The notes under the pieces are model-generated. The model was not told the origin of the DNA and did not search any database. It was given only the letters and a program-made list of their open reading frames with translations. Positions 23,004 to 29,070 of a stretch of 29,070 nucleotides of DNA are shown here, in pieces. This DNA comes from a bacterium (lineage in GTDB: Bacteria; UBA6262; WVXT01), in NCBI GenBank assembly GCA_035530055.1, contig DATKVN010000040.1, positions 1-29,070 on the forward strand, given 5' to 3'. Within the stretch, counting starts at the first letter, position 1. Each line of letters starts with the position of its first letter. Made by a program: the position numbers and the translations under genes.

Positions 23004-25841
23004 TTGAAAAAAAAATTTCTCCTCTTTGTCTGCCTTTCATTTTCTCTCCTGTTTTTGAGAAAGCCTCTATCCTATTCGGACGTCTCCTTCGGTAAGAACA
23101 AGGTAATCGTTGATCAACACACCTGGCATATTGCAGAGACCGAACATTTCCAAATTTACCATTATCCTGAAGAGAGGCATCTAATTCCTAAAGTAAGCAA
23201 GATGCTGGAAAAAGCTTACGAAAAGGTTACCAGTGACTTTAATACCAGTATAGAAAAGAAAACACCTTTCTTCTTATATATGACACATAACCACTTTGAG
23301 CAGAATAACATTGCCAGTACCGGAGAGGGTGTCGGTGGTTTCTCCGAGCCCTATAAGAACAGGTTTGTAATTCCTATAACCGGTTCGGATAAAGAACTGG
23401 AACATGTGATTACTCATGAGTTCACCCATATTGCAATTTTCAATATCTGGTATGGTGGGTTCTGGAAATCGGCCAGTCTGATGAGATTTGTCTTCTATCC
23501 CTTGTGGATAATTGAAGGATTGTCAGAATATGAGAGTAAAGAAGAATGGGAAACTTATGACCATATGCTTTTAAGGGACGTTGCTATTTCCGATATGATA
23601 ATTCCCCTGGGTAAGTTACACAGTTTCAATCATTTGAAAATGCATCAGATCTCCTTAGGGTATCAAGAGGGACACAGTGCAATCAGTTTTTTAGCAGAAG
23701 AATACGGAGAGGATAAAGTTCCTAAATTGATTAAGGATCTTCGGGAAAGCCTGGACATAAATGGAGTTTTTTTGCACACAATCGACACTGACTTATATAG
23801 TTTTGACAAAAAATGGCAGAAATATATGAAGGAAAAATATCAACAGGAAGCAGAAGGAAAGGAAGAGGCTGAAATTTATGGGAAGAAACTTACAGAAAAT
23901 GCCGAGTTCAACGGCCCTCCGGTTCTCTCTCCCGACGGAAAGAGAATAGCTTTCATTTCTACCCGTAACGGATATGGCGACCTGTTTGTGATGAACGTTG
24001 ACGGAACGAGCCAAGAATCGATTCTAAAATCGGGGATTGGGAAGAGTCTGGATGTCATCCACTACGAAGGACACGCTATTTCCTGGTCCCCGGATGGAGA
24101 AAAAATTGCTTTTGCAGGAGAGAAAAGAGAGAAAGATTATCTTTATATAATTAATCTCAGAAAAAATAAGCTAAAGAAACTTCGTCTACCTCTGGAAGTT
24201 CTAAAATTCCCTTGTTTTTCGCGCCAAGGGGATAAGATTGTTTTTGTGGGAATGGAAGGAGGTATAAACGACCTCTACTTAGTGGATGCCAATGGGAAGA
24301 ACCTGGAGAAGTTAACCAGCGATGAGTTCGATGACAATTATCCTGTCTTTTCTCCTGATGATAAGAAAATTGTATATGTCTCTGAAAGGGAGAAACAGAA
24401 AGACCTCTTTCTTTTGGATATGGAAACTCTTGCAATTACCCGATTGACTTCCACTCCCAGTGACGAGATTGATCCCTGCTGGGCACCTGATGGTGATAGT
24501 ATCATCTATATTGGCGATTATTCAGGAATTTATAACATTTACCGCATGGACTTAAGCGATCTCGGAGAAGATATTCAGGAAGAGAATCCGGAACTGGACA
24601 TTTTCCAATTGACTGATGTCAAAGTAGGAATTTTTACTCCGGAGATATCTCCCGACGGAGAGCATCTACTTTTCGTTTCTTATCGGCATGGAGAGATGAA
24701 CATTCACCGTGGAGAATTTCCCCGGGAAGAGGTGTTTGTAAAAAAATTGAAGGGAAGAAAAGAGAAAGGGGAAACATCCATAGCCCAATTGCCTCAAGAG
24801 CCCACTGGACCCATCATAAGCCCCTATCCCTCTCCAGTGACCAGGATTTATCCCTATAGATTCAAGGCATCCACAGATCTCATTTTTCCTATGCTTTTTT
24901 ATTCCACAACAGAAGGTCTGTATACAGCTGGATACTGGCAGGCAAGTGATATGCTGGGAAACCATGGGATGACCTCTTATGTGGAGTATGCCTCGGAATA
25001 TGACTGGCTAACCTATCAAGTAGGTTATATTTATCAAAGGTGGCGGCCTGCTTTAGGCTTTTTCGCTTATGGAAAGACGAGACGCGAATCTGAAGGCGAT
25101 GATAATAATACAGTCCATACCAGTGAATTTGCCGAAGAGATGATGGTCAGTTATCCTTTTGACCGTTTCCGGCGGGTAGACCTGGGACTTATTACTGAGT
25201 CTAAGCGAGAGTGGAATGGAGATAATATCAGAACCCGGGAGAACGGGGTTGCTCTTTCTCTGGTAAGGGATACAACCCAGGGAAAGATTCTGGACATAAT
25301 GAGCGGTAGCAGGGCCAATTTTACGGTTTATCAAGCATTTAAAGCGCTCGATGGAGACCTCGATTATATAAAGTATATCCTCGATGCCAGGAAATATTTC
25401 AAATTATCCGAACGCAATGTTTTAGCATTTAGATTTCTGGGAAGGCTAAGCCAGGGAAAGGATAGAGAAGAACCCTCTTTAGGGGGAGAGAGTAAGTTAC
25501 GCGGCCTTTCTAAGGGTTACTCCTCGGGGAGCAGGTTAGCCCTGATTAATGCTGAGTGGAGGTTTATGCTCTTTCCGGAAATAAATTGGAGGTTCAGACT
25601 TCTCTGGCCGGAGATATATTTAAAGAGCCTGCAATTTTGTCTTTTTACCGATTCAGGAGCAGCGTGGAACGAGCCTGAGGAGATAAGAACAATTTCAGAT
25701 ATAAAAAACACAATTGGAATAGGAGTAAGAATAAACACTTTCCTCATCCAGATGTTTCCCTTTACACTCAGGTTAGATTATGGCTGGCGGACGGATAAAT
25801 TCAGTGGAAAATTCTATTTTTCTCTGGGTCCCACTTTTTAA
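23004..25841 (+). CDS. Peptidase MA-like/beta-propeller/outer-membrane beta-barrel fusion protein
   Basis: About 945 residues from TTG 23004, chosen because GAGGA lies five bases upstream, just past the rpsA stop. The frame is also open from GTG 22959 and ATG 22992 inside rpsA. A basic, hydrophobic signal peptide (MKKKFLLFVCLSFSLLFL) leads into a gluzincin domain with HEFTH at 138-142 and an EG at about 171 as third zinc ligand. WD40/TolB-like PD40 propeller repeats follow (about 300-560; repeated SPDGKRIAF-type and DLFVMNVDG-type strands). The last 320 residues look like a BamA/surface-antigen-type barrel ending in SLGPTF, with the terminal Phe of barrel proteins. It is probably an outer-membrane protein with a periplasmic or surface protease part. 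The substrate is unknown. Confidence 0.85.
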   Translation: MKKKFLLFVCLSFSLLFLRKPLSYSDVSFGKNKVIVDQHTWHIAETEHFQIYHYPEERHLIPKVSKMLEKAYEKVTSDFNTSIEKKTPFFLYMTHNHFEQNNIASTGEGVGGFSEPYKNRFVIPITGSDKELEHVITHEFTHIAIFNIWYGGFWKSASLMRFVFYPLWIIEGLSEYESKEEWETYDHMLLRDVAISDMIIPLGKLHSFNHLKMHQISLGYQEGHSAISFLAEEYGEDKVPKLIKDLRESLDINGVFLHTIDTDLYSFDKKWQKYMKEKYQQEAEGKEEAEIYGKKLTENAEFNGPPVLSPDGKRIAFISTRNGYGDLFVMNVDGTSQESILKSGIGKSLDVIHYEGHAISWSPDGEKIAFAGEKREKDYLYIINLRKNKLKKLRLPLEVLKFPCFSRQGDKIVFVGMEGGINDLYLVDANGKNLEKLTSDEFDDNYPVFSPDDKKIVYVSEREKQKDLFLLDMETLAITRLTSTPSDEIDPCWAPDGDSIIYIGDYSGIYNIYRMDLSDLGEDIQEENPELDIFQLTDVKVGIFTPEISPDGEHLLFVSYRHGEMNIHRGEFPREEVFVKKLKGRKEKGETSIAQLPQEPTGPIISPYPSPVTRIYPYRFKASTDLIFPMLFYSTTEGLYTAGYWQASDMLGNHGMTSYVEYASEYDWLTYQVGYIYQRWRPALGFFAYGKTRRESEGDDNNTVHTSEFAEEMMVSYPFDRFRRVDLGLITESKREWNGDNIRTRENGVALSLVRDTTQGKILDIMSGSRANFTVYQAFKALDGDLDYIKYILDARKYFKLSERNVLAFRFLGRLSQGKDREEPSLGGESKLRGLSKGYSSGSRLALINAEWRFMLFPEINWRFRLLWPEIYLKSLQFCLFTDSGAAWNEPEEIRTISDIKNTIGIGVRINTFLIQMFPFTLRLDYGWRTDKFSGKFYFSLGPTF

Positions 25842-25859
25842 ATATTGTAATTATGGTTT

Positions 25860-25957
25860 GGTCGCGTAGGGGCGACCGCAATTTATCCCGATACATCGGG
25901 ATGGTCGCCCAAGGGCTTTATGCCCGTAAGAATTACGCCCATAAAGGGCTACACTAC
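25860..25957. repeat. Cluster of interlocking palindromes, including inverted copy of the 3308 repeat
   Basis: GGTCGC...GCGACC (25860-25877) is followed by ATCCCGAT-AC-ATCGGGAT (25885-25902). The latter is also enclosed by GGGCGACC (25870-25877) and GGTCGCCC (25903-25910), giving two alternative pairings. Next come GGGC-TTTAT-GCCC (25913-25925) and the exact inverted copy (25932-25957) of 3308-3333, which contains the GCTACA arm of type C. Confidence 0.82.
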
Positions 25958-25998
25958 GAAAAACAAGAACAAGTAAGTATACAATTAGTTTAGTGTAG

Positions 25999-26027
25999 TT
26001 GACAAGATTTCAAAAATTTATTAATAT
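25999..26027 (+). promoter_or_regulatory. Sigma70-type promoter immediately before cstA
   Basis: A perfect TTGACA (25999-26004) is followed after 17 bases by TAATAT (26022-26027). Initiation about seven bases downstream would fall within a few bases of ATG 26040, and no Shine-Dalgarno sequence lies between. It would give a nearly leaderless message. Confidence 0.5.
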
Positions 26028-26039
26028 ATAAAAATATAA

Positions 26040-27677
26040 ATGAACTCTTTAATGGTAGCTATTATTGCGGTTCTGCTTCTGGGGTGCGGATTTAAATTTT
26101 ACGGAAAGATTATAGAGAAACTGTGGGACGTTAACCCCCAGAGAAAGACCCCGGCAGTGGAAATGACGGACGGTATAGATTATGTACCGGCAAAGCATTG
26201 GACAATTCTCTTCGGACACCATTTTGCTAGCATTGCCGGGGCCGGACCAATCATCGGACCGGTGATTGCCGTAGCTATTTGGGGATGGGTGCCAGCTCTC
26301 ATCTGGATAGTAATAGGTTCCATATTTATGGGGGGAGTTCATGACTTTTCCTGTTTGATGAGCTCTCTAAGACATAAGGGCAGGTCGATTGGCGATGTTG
26401 CCGAATCTACAATGAGCCACCGGGCAAAAATGCTGTTTGCTACTTTCTTGTGGCTGACTCTTATTCTGGTGGTAGCAGTGTTTGCCGCTGTTACCAGTAC
26501 AACTTTGGTGAACGAACCGAGAATAGTAATACCTACTTTTGGCTTGATTTTCGTTGCCATTCTTACCGGACTGATGATTTATAAATGGAAAATTAACCAG
26601 GTGGTTGCAACAGCTATAGGCCTGATTTTACTGGTAAGTCTTCTGATTCTGGGATACTATTATCCCATATCTCTGGGAGTAGAAGGCAGCACAAAAATCT
26701 GGATAGTTATATTATTGTTGTATGCATTTATTGCTTCTATTACCCCTGTAAATATTCTCCTCCAACCGCGGGATTATCTATCTACTTTTATCCTGTTTTT
26801 TGGACTAATTTTTGGCTATTTAGGACTGTTTTTTTCTCATCCCAGGATGCACACTCCTGCTTTCGTACAGTGGTCTAGCAGTCAGGGGACTCTCTGGCCA
26901 ATGTTATTTGTCATTGTTGCCTGTGGAGCAATTTCAGGATTCCATTCCTTAATTGCCAGTGGAACAACGTCCAAGCAATTGGCAAATGAGAAAGATGCGA
27001 AGAAGGTGGCGTATGGAGGAATGATTCTGGAAGGTGTTCTGGCCAGCCTGGCTCTTATTGCTGTAGCAGCGGGTCTTTATTGGACCGGAGGAGCGGGACG
27101 GGAAGGATTGGTCTATCCAGAATTAATTAAGGAAGGGAACTGGATTGTGACCTTTGCCCGAGGTTTTGGTCAGATAGCAGCACCTCTTCTGGGCGCAACT
27201 TTCGGCCCATTAGTTGCCATGGTCATGCTAAATAGTTTTGTAATGACCACTTTAGATAGTGGTACAAGAATTAACCGCTATATAACAGAAGAGTTGTTTG
27301 GTGAAGGTTTGAAATGGAAAATATTCCAGAACCGTTATTTTTCTACAGCAGTAATCATTTTCTTCGCAGGATACTTAGCATTAGGCAATTGGAAGGCAAT
27401 TTGGCCAATTTTTGGGGCTTCAAATCAACTGGTAGCAGCGTTGGCTCTTCTGGTAATTACCGTTTATCTCTGGGCGATGAAGAAACCCACAAAATATACA
27501 ATCTATCCAGGGATTTTTGTTCTATTTACCACCACTGGAGCCTTGATATACCAGGTGCGTGGCTTCATTAGAAATCAGAACTACTTGTTGGCCATAATTG
27601 GCGTGATTTTGCTCATTCTGGCCATTTTTATGGTCAGGGAGGGGGTAATAGTCGTTCGGAAAGTAAAACGGGCCTAA
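26040..27677 (+). CDS. cstA: CstA family carbon starvation/peptide-pyruvate transporter
   Basis: A polytopic inner-membrane protein of 545 residues with about 14-16 hydrophobic segments. The CstA signature region is intact: DGIDYVPAKHWTILFGHHF, GAGPIIGPVIAVAIWGW and GGVHDFSCLMSSLRHKG. SGFHSLIASGTTSKQL and LDSGTRINRY are further conserved family segments. Known members import peptides or pyruvate; which applies here cannot be told. This is the shorter version seen in many anaerobes, below the roughly 700 residues of E. coli CstA. There is no Shine-Dalgarno sequence before ATG, and a promoter sits directly upstream. The stop codon lies in the loop of a small hairpin (AACGGG...CCCGTT). Confidence 0.95.
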   Translation: MNSLMVAIIAVLLLGCGFKFYGKIIEKLWDVNPQRKTPAVEMTDGIDYVPAKHWTILFGHHFASIAGAGPIIGPVIAVAIWGWVPALIWIVIGSIFMGGVHDFSCLMSSLRHKGRSIGDVAESTMSHRAKMLFATFLWLTLILVVAVFAAVTSTTLVNEPRIVIPTFGLIFVAILTGLMIYKWKINQVVATAIGLILLVSLLILGYYYPISLGVEGSTKIWIVILLLYAFIASITPVNILLQPRDYLSTFILFFGLIFGYLGLFFSHPRMHTPAFVQWSSSQGTLWPMLFVIVACGAISGFHSLIASGTTSKQLANEKDAKKVAYGGMILEGVLASLALIAVAAGLYWTGGAGREGLVYPELIKEGNWIVTFARGFGQIAAPLLGATFGPLVAMVMLNSFVMTTLDSGTRINRYITEELFGEGLKWKIFQNRYFSTAVIIFFAGYLALGNWKAIWPIFGASNQLVAALALLVITVYLWAMKKPTKYTIYPGIFVLFTTTGALIYQVRGFIRNQNYLLAIIGVILLILAIFMVREGVIVVRKVKRA

Positions 27678-27730
27678 AACCCGTTAAATAATCCCTGTCC
27701 CTGTCCCGGAGTGGCTTTCTTTGGAAGCCA
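27667..27730. repeat. Two hairpins and a CCCTGT tandem repeat after cstA
   Basis: AACGGG (27667-27672) and CCCGTT (27680-27685) enclose the cstA stop codon. CCCTGTCCCTGTCCC follows (27693-27707). TGGCTT (27712-27717) and AAGCCA (27725-27730) form a second hairpin. Neither has a directly adjacent T-run, so terminator function is doubtful. Confidence 0.6.
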
Positions 27731-27782
27731 GAACTCTTTAAAGCTATAATTTTAATTTTTTCGTGCATTTTGGCTGTTTTTG

Positions 27783-27791
27783 TGATATAAT
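27783..27791 (+). promoter_or_regulatory. Extended -10 promoter (TGATATAAT)
   Basis: TGA followed by a perfect TATAAT (27786-27791) matches the extended -10 class (TGnTATAAT), about 50 bases upstream of the small cysteine protein. No good -35 is visible, which fits this class. Confidence 0.6.
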
Positions 27792-27841
27792 AAAAAACAA
27801 TCCAGAGGCGAAAAACAAAAGGCCCTCAGAAAGGGAGAACT

Positions 27842-28057
27842 ATGGCAGAAGAGTGTGCAATCTGCGAGAAAGAGGTAGAGAAGACAGTCAAGTGTCCCCT
27901 ACTAAATAGAAGTACCTGCCTTTCCTGTTGCTTTGCCATATCCTCTGGAAGAGTGGATATGATTCAGAGGATAAGGAAAGAGTATGAGCTGCAAAAGGAA
28001 GATATCCTCAAGGCATGTAGCACTTGTCTGGAAAAGGCCGGAGGAGTGGGTGAATAA
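27842..28057 (+). CDS. Small eight-cysteine protein, unknown function
   Basis: The 71-residue protein has cysteines at 5, 8, 18, 26, 29, 30, 59 and 62. CAIC, CLSCC and CSTC form three CxxC-type pairs, so it may bind one or two zinc ions or an iron-sulfur cluster. The middle (about 37-57) is a charged predicted helix. It has no signal peptide. I do not recognise the family. Its reality is supported by a perfect extended -10 promoter, the Shine-Dalgarno sequence AAAGGGAG before ATG, and a candidate terminator downstream. It is a single-gene transcription unit as far as can be seen. Confidence 0.72.
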   Translation: MAEECAICEKEVEKTVKCPLLNRSTCLSCCFAISSGRVDMIQRIRKEYELQKEDILKACSTCLEKAGGVGE

Positions 28058-28186
28058 CCCCGTTGTTTAATAGATGGAGCCTTCTCACTTTTCCCAACAA
28101 AGTACTGCCACCTTCTTGAGAAGTCCCGCAAAAAAGGAAAGAACTCCCACCTTTATTACCAATTCAGCAAAAAGTTTAGCAGAAAG

Positions 28187-28207
28187 AGGGATTTTTCTAT
28201 CCCTTTT
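28187..28207 (+). terminator. Possible rho-independent terminator for the cysteine protein gene
   Basis: AGGGAT (28187-28192) and ATCCCT (28199-28204) enclose a T-rich loop and are followed by a short TTT. The stem can extend into the flanking A/T bases with one bulge. It lies 130 bases after the stop, so assignment is tentative. Confidence 0.45.
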
Positions 28208-28333
28208 AGCCAAAGTTAAAGTAAATTATAAATATGTATTTGTTTCTTTATGATATTAGAAGACTTTCAGGTAGAAATTAATGACTTGGTTTAAGCCAGT
28301 TTAAATATTAAAAGTTAACATAATAATCATTAT

Positions 28334-28350
28334 ATGTCGTAGTGCGACAT
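28334..28350. repeat. Perfect hairpin ATGTCG-TAGTG-CGACAT
   Basis: Six-base arms and a five-base loop. It is unlike the other palindromes in this window because it has no TGGAGT or TGTAGC neighbour. It sits just beyond the 3' end of the minus-strand HTH gene and could be an operator or RNA hairpin; nothing decides between these. Confidence 0.5.
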
Positions 28351-28385
28351 CTGAGGAGGGAAACTTTGGGGGTCCTTTGGGGGTT

Positions 28386-28583
28386 CTAAAGATTACGTCT
28401 TTTCTTATTGAGTAATTTCCTTATCTGTTTCAATTTTTCTTCGCTGGGTCTAGCCTTCCCGCTAAACCAACGCTGGACTGTCCTTGTGCTAACTCCAAGT
28501 TCCCTGGCTATCTCGCCGGTCTTATAATCATAGTATAAGTAGAATTGGTGAAGTTCTTTGAGTTCTTGAAGTTCTTTTTCCAT
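28386..28583 (-). CDS. Mini helix-turn-helix DNA-binding protein
   Basis: From ATG 28583 the protein has 65 residues. A GTG at 28613 would add ten residues, but they overlap a palindrome. GEIARELGVSTRTVQRWFSG is a clear helix-turn-helix with the recognition helix TRTVQRWF, followed by the basic tail LLNKKRRNL. The N-terminal helix (ELQELKELHQF) could mediate dimerisation. It has no effector domain, so it may be a small Xre/Cro-like or homeodomain-like regulator, or a remnant of a larger transposase or recombinase; intact ends and a sensible fold favour a real protein. No strong Shine-Dalgarno sequence is visible. It is an orphan gene with repeats on its promoter side. Confidence 0.68.
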   Translation of the reverse strand: MEKELQELKELHQFYLYYDYKTGEIARELGVSTRTVQRWFSGKARPSEEKLKQIRKLLNKKRRNL

Positions 28584-28609
28584 AAAAGTGGATATCCAGC
28601 CGTTTGTAG

Positions 28610-28763
28610 GCACAGATTCAATCTGTGCAACTGTGGAGTAGCAGAGCTTGCTCTGCGCCTTGCTCTATATGTTAACTAATTGCGAAACAAGTTTCGCTAC
28701 TCCAAAACTCCGGGGTCCCCCGATGAAATCGGAGGTTGTTCCTCCCTTTCGGGAGAACTCCAG
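28610..28763. repeat. Repeat cluster: hairpin, complete type A element, partial type B element
   Basis: GCACAG...CTGTGC (28610-28628) is followed by the only complete type A unit. This comprises TGGAGTAG (28634-28641), GCAGAG-CTTG-CTCTGC (28641-28656), a spacer, GCGAAA-CAAG-TTTCGC (28682-28697) and CTACTCCA (28697-28704). GGGGTCCCC and CCGAT-GAA-ATCGG words come next, then CTCCC-TTTC-GGGAG (28742-28755) and AACTCCAG, the 3' half of a type B-like element. Confidence 0.85.
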
Positions 28764-28915
28764 AATAATGAGACCTTTTCAATGGAGATGCCTACAAAAT
28801 AGGGCATAAAATGGGACAAACAGATATTGGGGAACAGGTTTTTGGAAAAAGTGCCTTAAAACGCAAAATTTAGCCTTTTTTAAAGGCTTATGCCTTATAA
28901 AGGGCCATTTTTACG
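28764..28915. other. Non-coding stretch after the minus-strand membrane protein gene
   Basis: No credible reading frame. It holds the candidate terminator hairpins (28850-28928) of the minus-strand gene and a GGGGAACAGG...AAAAAGTGCC stretch (28830-28855). The latter is faintly reminiscent of the AAAAGTGCCTGTCACC repeat before tyrA, but too diverged to call. Confidence 0.5.
28872..28888 (-). terminator. Candidate terminator hairpin of the minus-strand membrane protein gene
   Basis: AGCCTTT (28872-28878) pairs with AAAGGCT (28882-28888). On the minus strand it is followed by AAATTTTGCGTTTT. A longer outer pair, 28850-28857 with 28921-28928, encloses it and is followed on the minus strand by TTTTCC. 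Confidence 0.5.
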
Positions 28916-29070
28916 TCAAAAAGGCACTGCCAAGGCAAAAACAGCAAAAAGTAGCTTTAACACAATTATCGTGAGCACTACCAAAAGGATGTAATGAACG
29001 ATGGCTCTACCAAGTTTCTTATTTTTTCGGAACTCTCTGAAAGCAAATAGTGCCCCGATAATCAGAAGTA
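28916..29070 (-). CDS. C-terminal fragment of a small or larger membrane protein (cut off by window end)
   Basis: Reading the minus strand from the window edge gives 50 open codons ending in TGA at 28918-28916. The sequence begins LLIIGALFAFREFRKNKKLG, a hydrophobic helix followed by a basic turn. A second hydrophobic segment (HYILLVVLTIIVLKLLFAVF) ends in AVPF. Two membrane helices with a positively charged cytoplasmic turn are credible protein features. The family cannot be recognised from this fragment. It is convergent with cstA and its small follower, and it ends within a nested hairpin structure. Confidence 0.6.
   Translation of the reverse strand, partial: LLIIGALFAFREFRKNKKLGRAIVHYILLVVLTIIVLKLLFAVFALAVPF

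Larger units (their letters stand above)
25842..26039. other. 198-base spacer with hairpin cluster and promoter
   Basis: The left half is a compact run of palindromes (25860-25957) and the right half is AT-rich with a promoter-like pair (25999-26027). No gene is visible. No classical terminator with a T-tract separates the barrel protein gene from cstA. Confidence 0.75.
28058..28385. other. 328-base intergenic region between convergent genes
   Basis: AT-rich, with a hairpin terminator candidate (28187-28207), a perfect hairpin ATGTCG-TAGTG-CGACAT (28334-28350), a strong GAGGAGGG sequence and two direct copies of CTTTGGGGGT (28364-28373, 28375-28384). No gene of normal size is present. Confidence 0.65.

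Noticed and set aside
28610-28763. tRNA-like cloverleaf in the type A element
   Set aside because: Arms and two hairpins inside an outer stem look superficially like a cloverleaf, but there is no anticodon arm of 7 loop bases, no TTCRA in place and no acceptor-length stem.

Overview
The window looks like chromosome from a low-to-mid GC, diderm (outer-membrane bearing), probably anaerobic bacterium, most likely from a poorly cultured lineage. A long protein ending in a beta-barrel with a terminal Phe shows the outer membrane. A free-standing GMP synthase ATP-pyrophosphatase subunit, DUF362/ferredoxin and CstA proteins, and intergenic palindromes with variable stems also point this way. Omnitrophota- or Aerophobota-like phyla are possible, but the sequence alone does not settle it. 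Nearly all genes are on the + strand. I see no phage, IS element, tRNA, rRNA or CRISPR array.

Layout. 1-2286: 3' part of a DUF4175-like coiled-coil protein. 2339-3274: GMP synthase subunit B. 3372-5015: exported TPR protein with a gluzincin (peptidase MA-like) domain. 5067-7839: iron-containing alcohol dehydrogenase, small cupin and DUF362/2x[4Fe-4S] protein. 8111-10342: DHH phosphoesterase fused to a CCA-adding/poly(A) polymerase-type nucleotidyltransferase, without the usual CBS pair. 10476-13407: site-2 protease, trpS, scpA and scpB, behind a near-consensus promoter (10320-10348) and a structured leader. 13528-18932: pheA, hisC-type aminotransferase, aroF, tyrA and aroA. 18949-23002: cmk, plsC, ispH and rpsA. 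23004-25841: large peptidase MA/beta-propeller/outer-membrane barrel protein. 26040-27677: cstA. The last 1.4 kb holds a small eight-cysteine protein, a minus-strand mini HTH protein and the 3' end of a minus-strand membrane protein.

How the genes work together. pheA-hisC-aroF-tyrA-aroA cover DAHP synthesis, EPSP synthesis and both prephenate branches, so they form an almost self-contained phenylalanine/tyrosine operon. It runs into housekeeping genes for nucleotides (cmk), lipids (plsC), isoprenoids (ispH) and translation (rpsA). scpA/scpB serve chromosome condensation.

The most unusual part is the spacers. Most intergenic gaps carry members of a modular palindrome family. A short outer inverted repeat (TGGAGTAG...CTACTCCA, TGGAGTCC...GGACTCCA or TGTAGC...GCTACA) encloses one or two small perfect hairpins. 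The hairpin stems differ between copies but stay self-complementary, and loop type depends on position. One copy (7935-8062) is nested: a TGTAGC element sits inside a TGGAGTCC element whose unoccupied counterpart is at 19666-19723. Such repeats also supply the ispH stop codon, and a separate 22-nt repeat supplies the tyrA start. This system is the main candidate for something undescribed.
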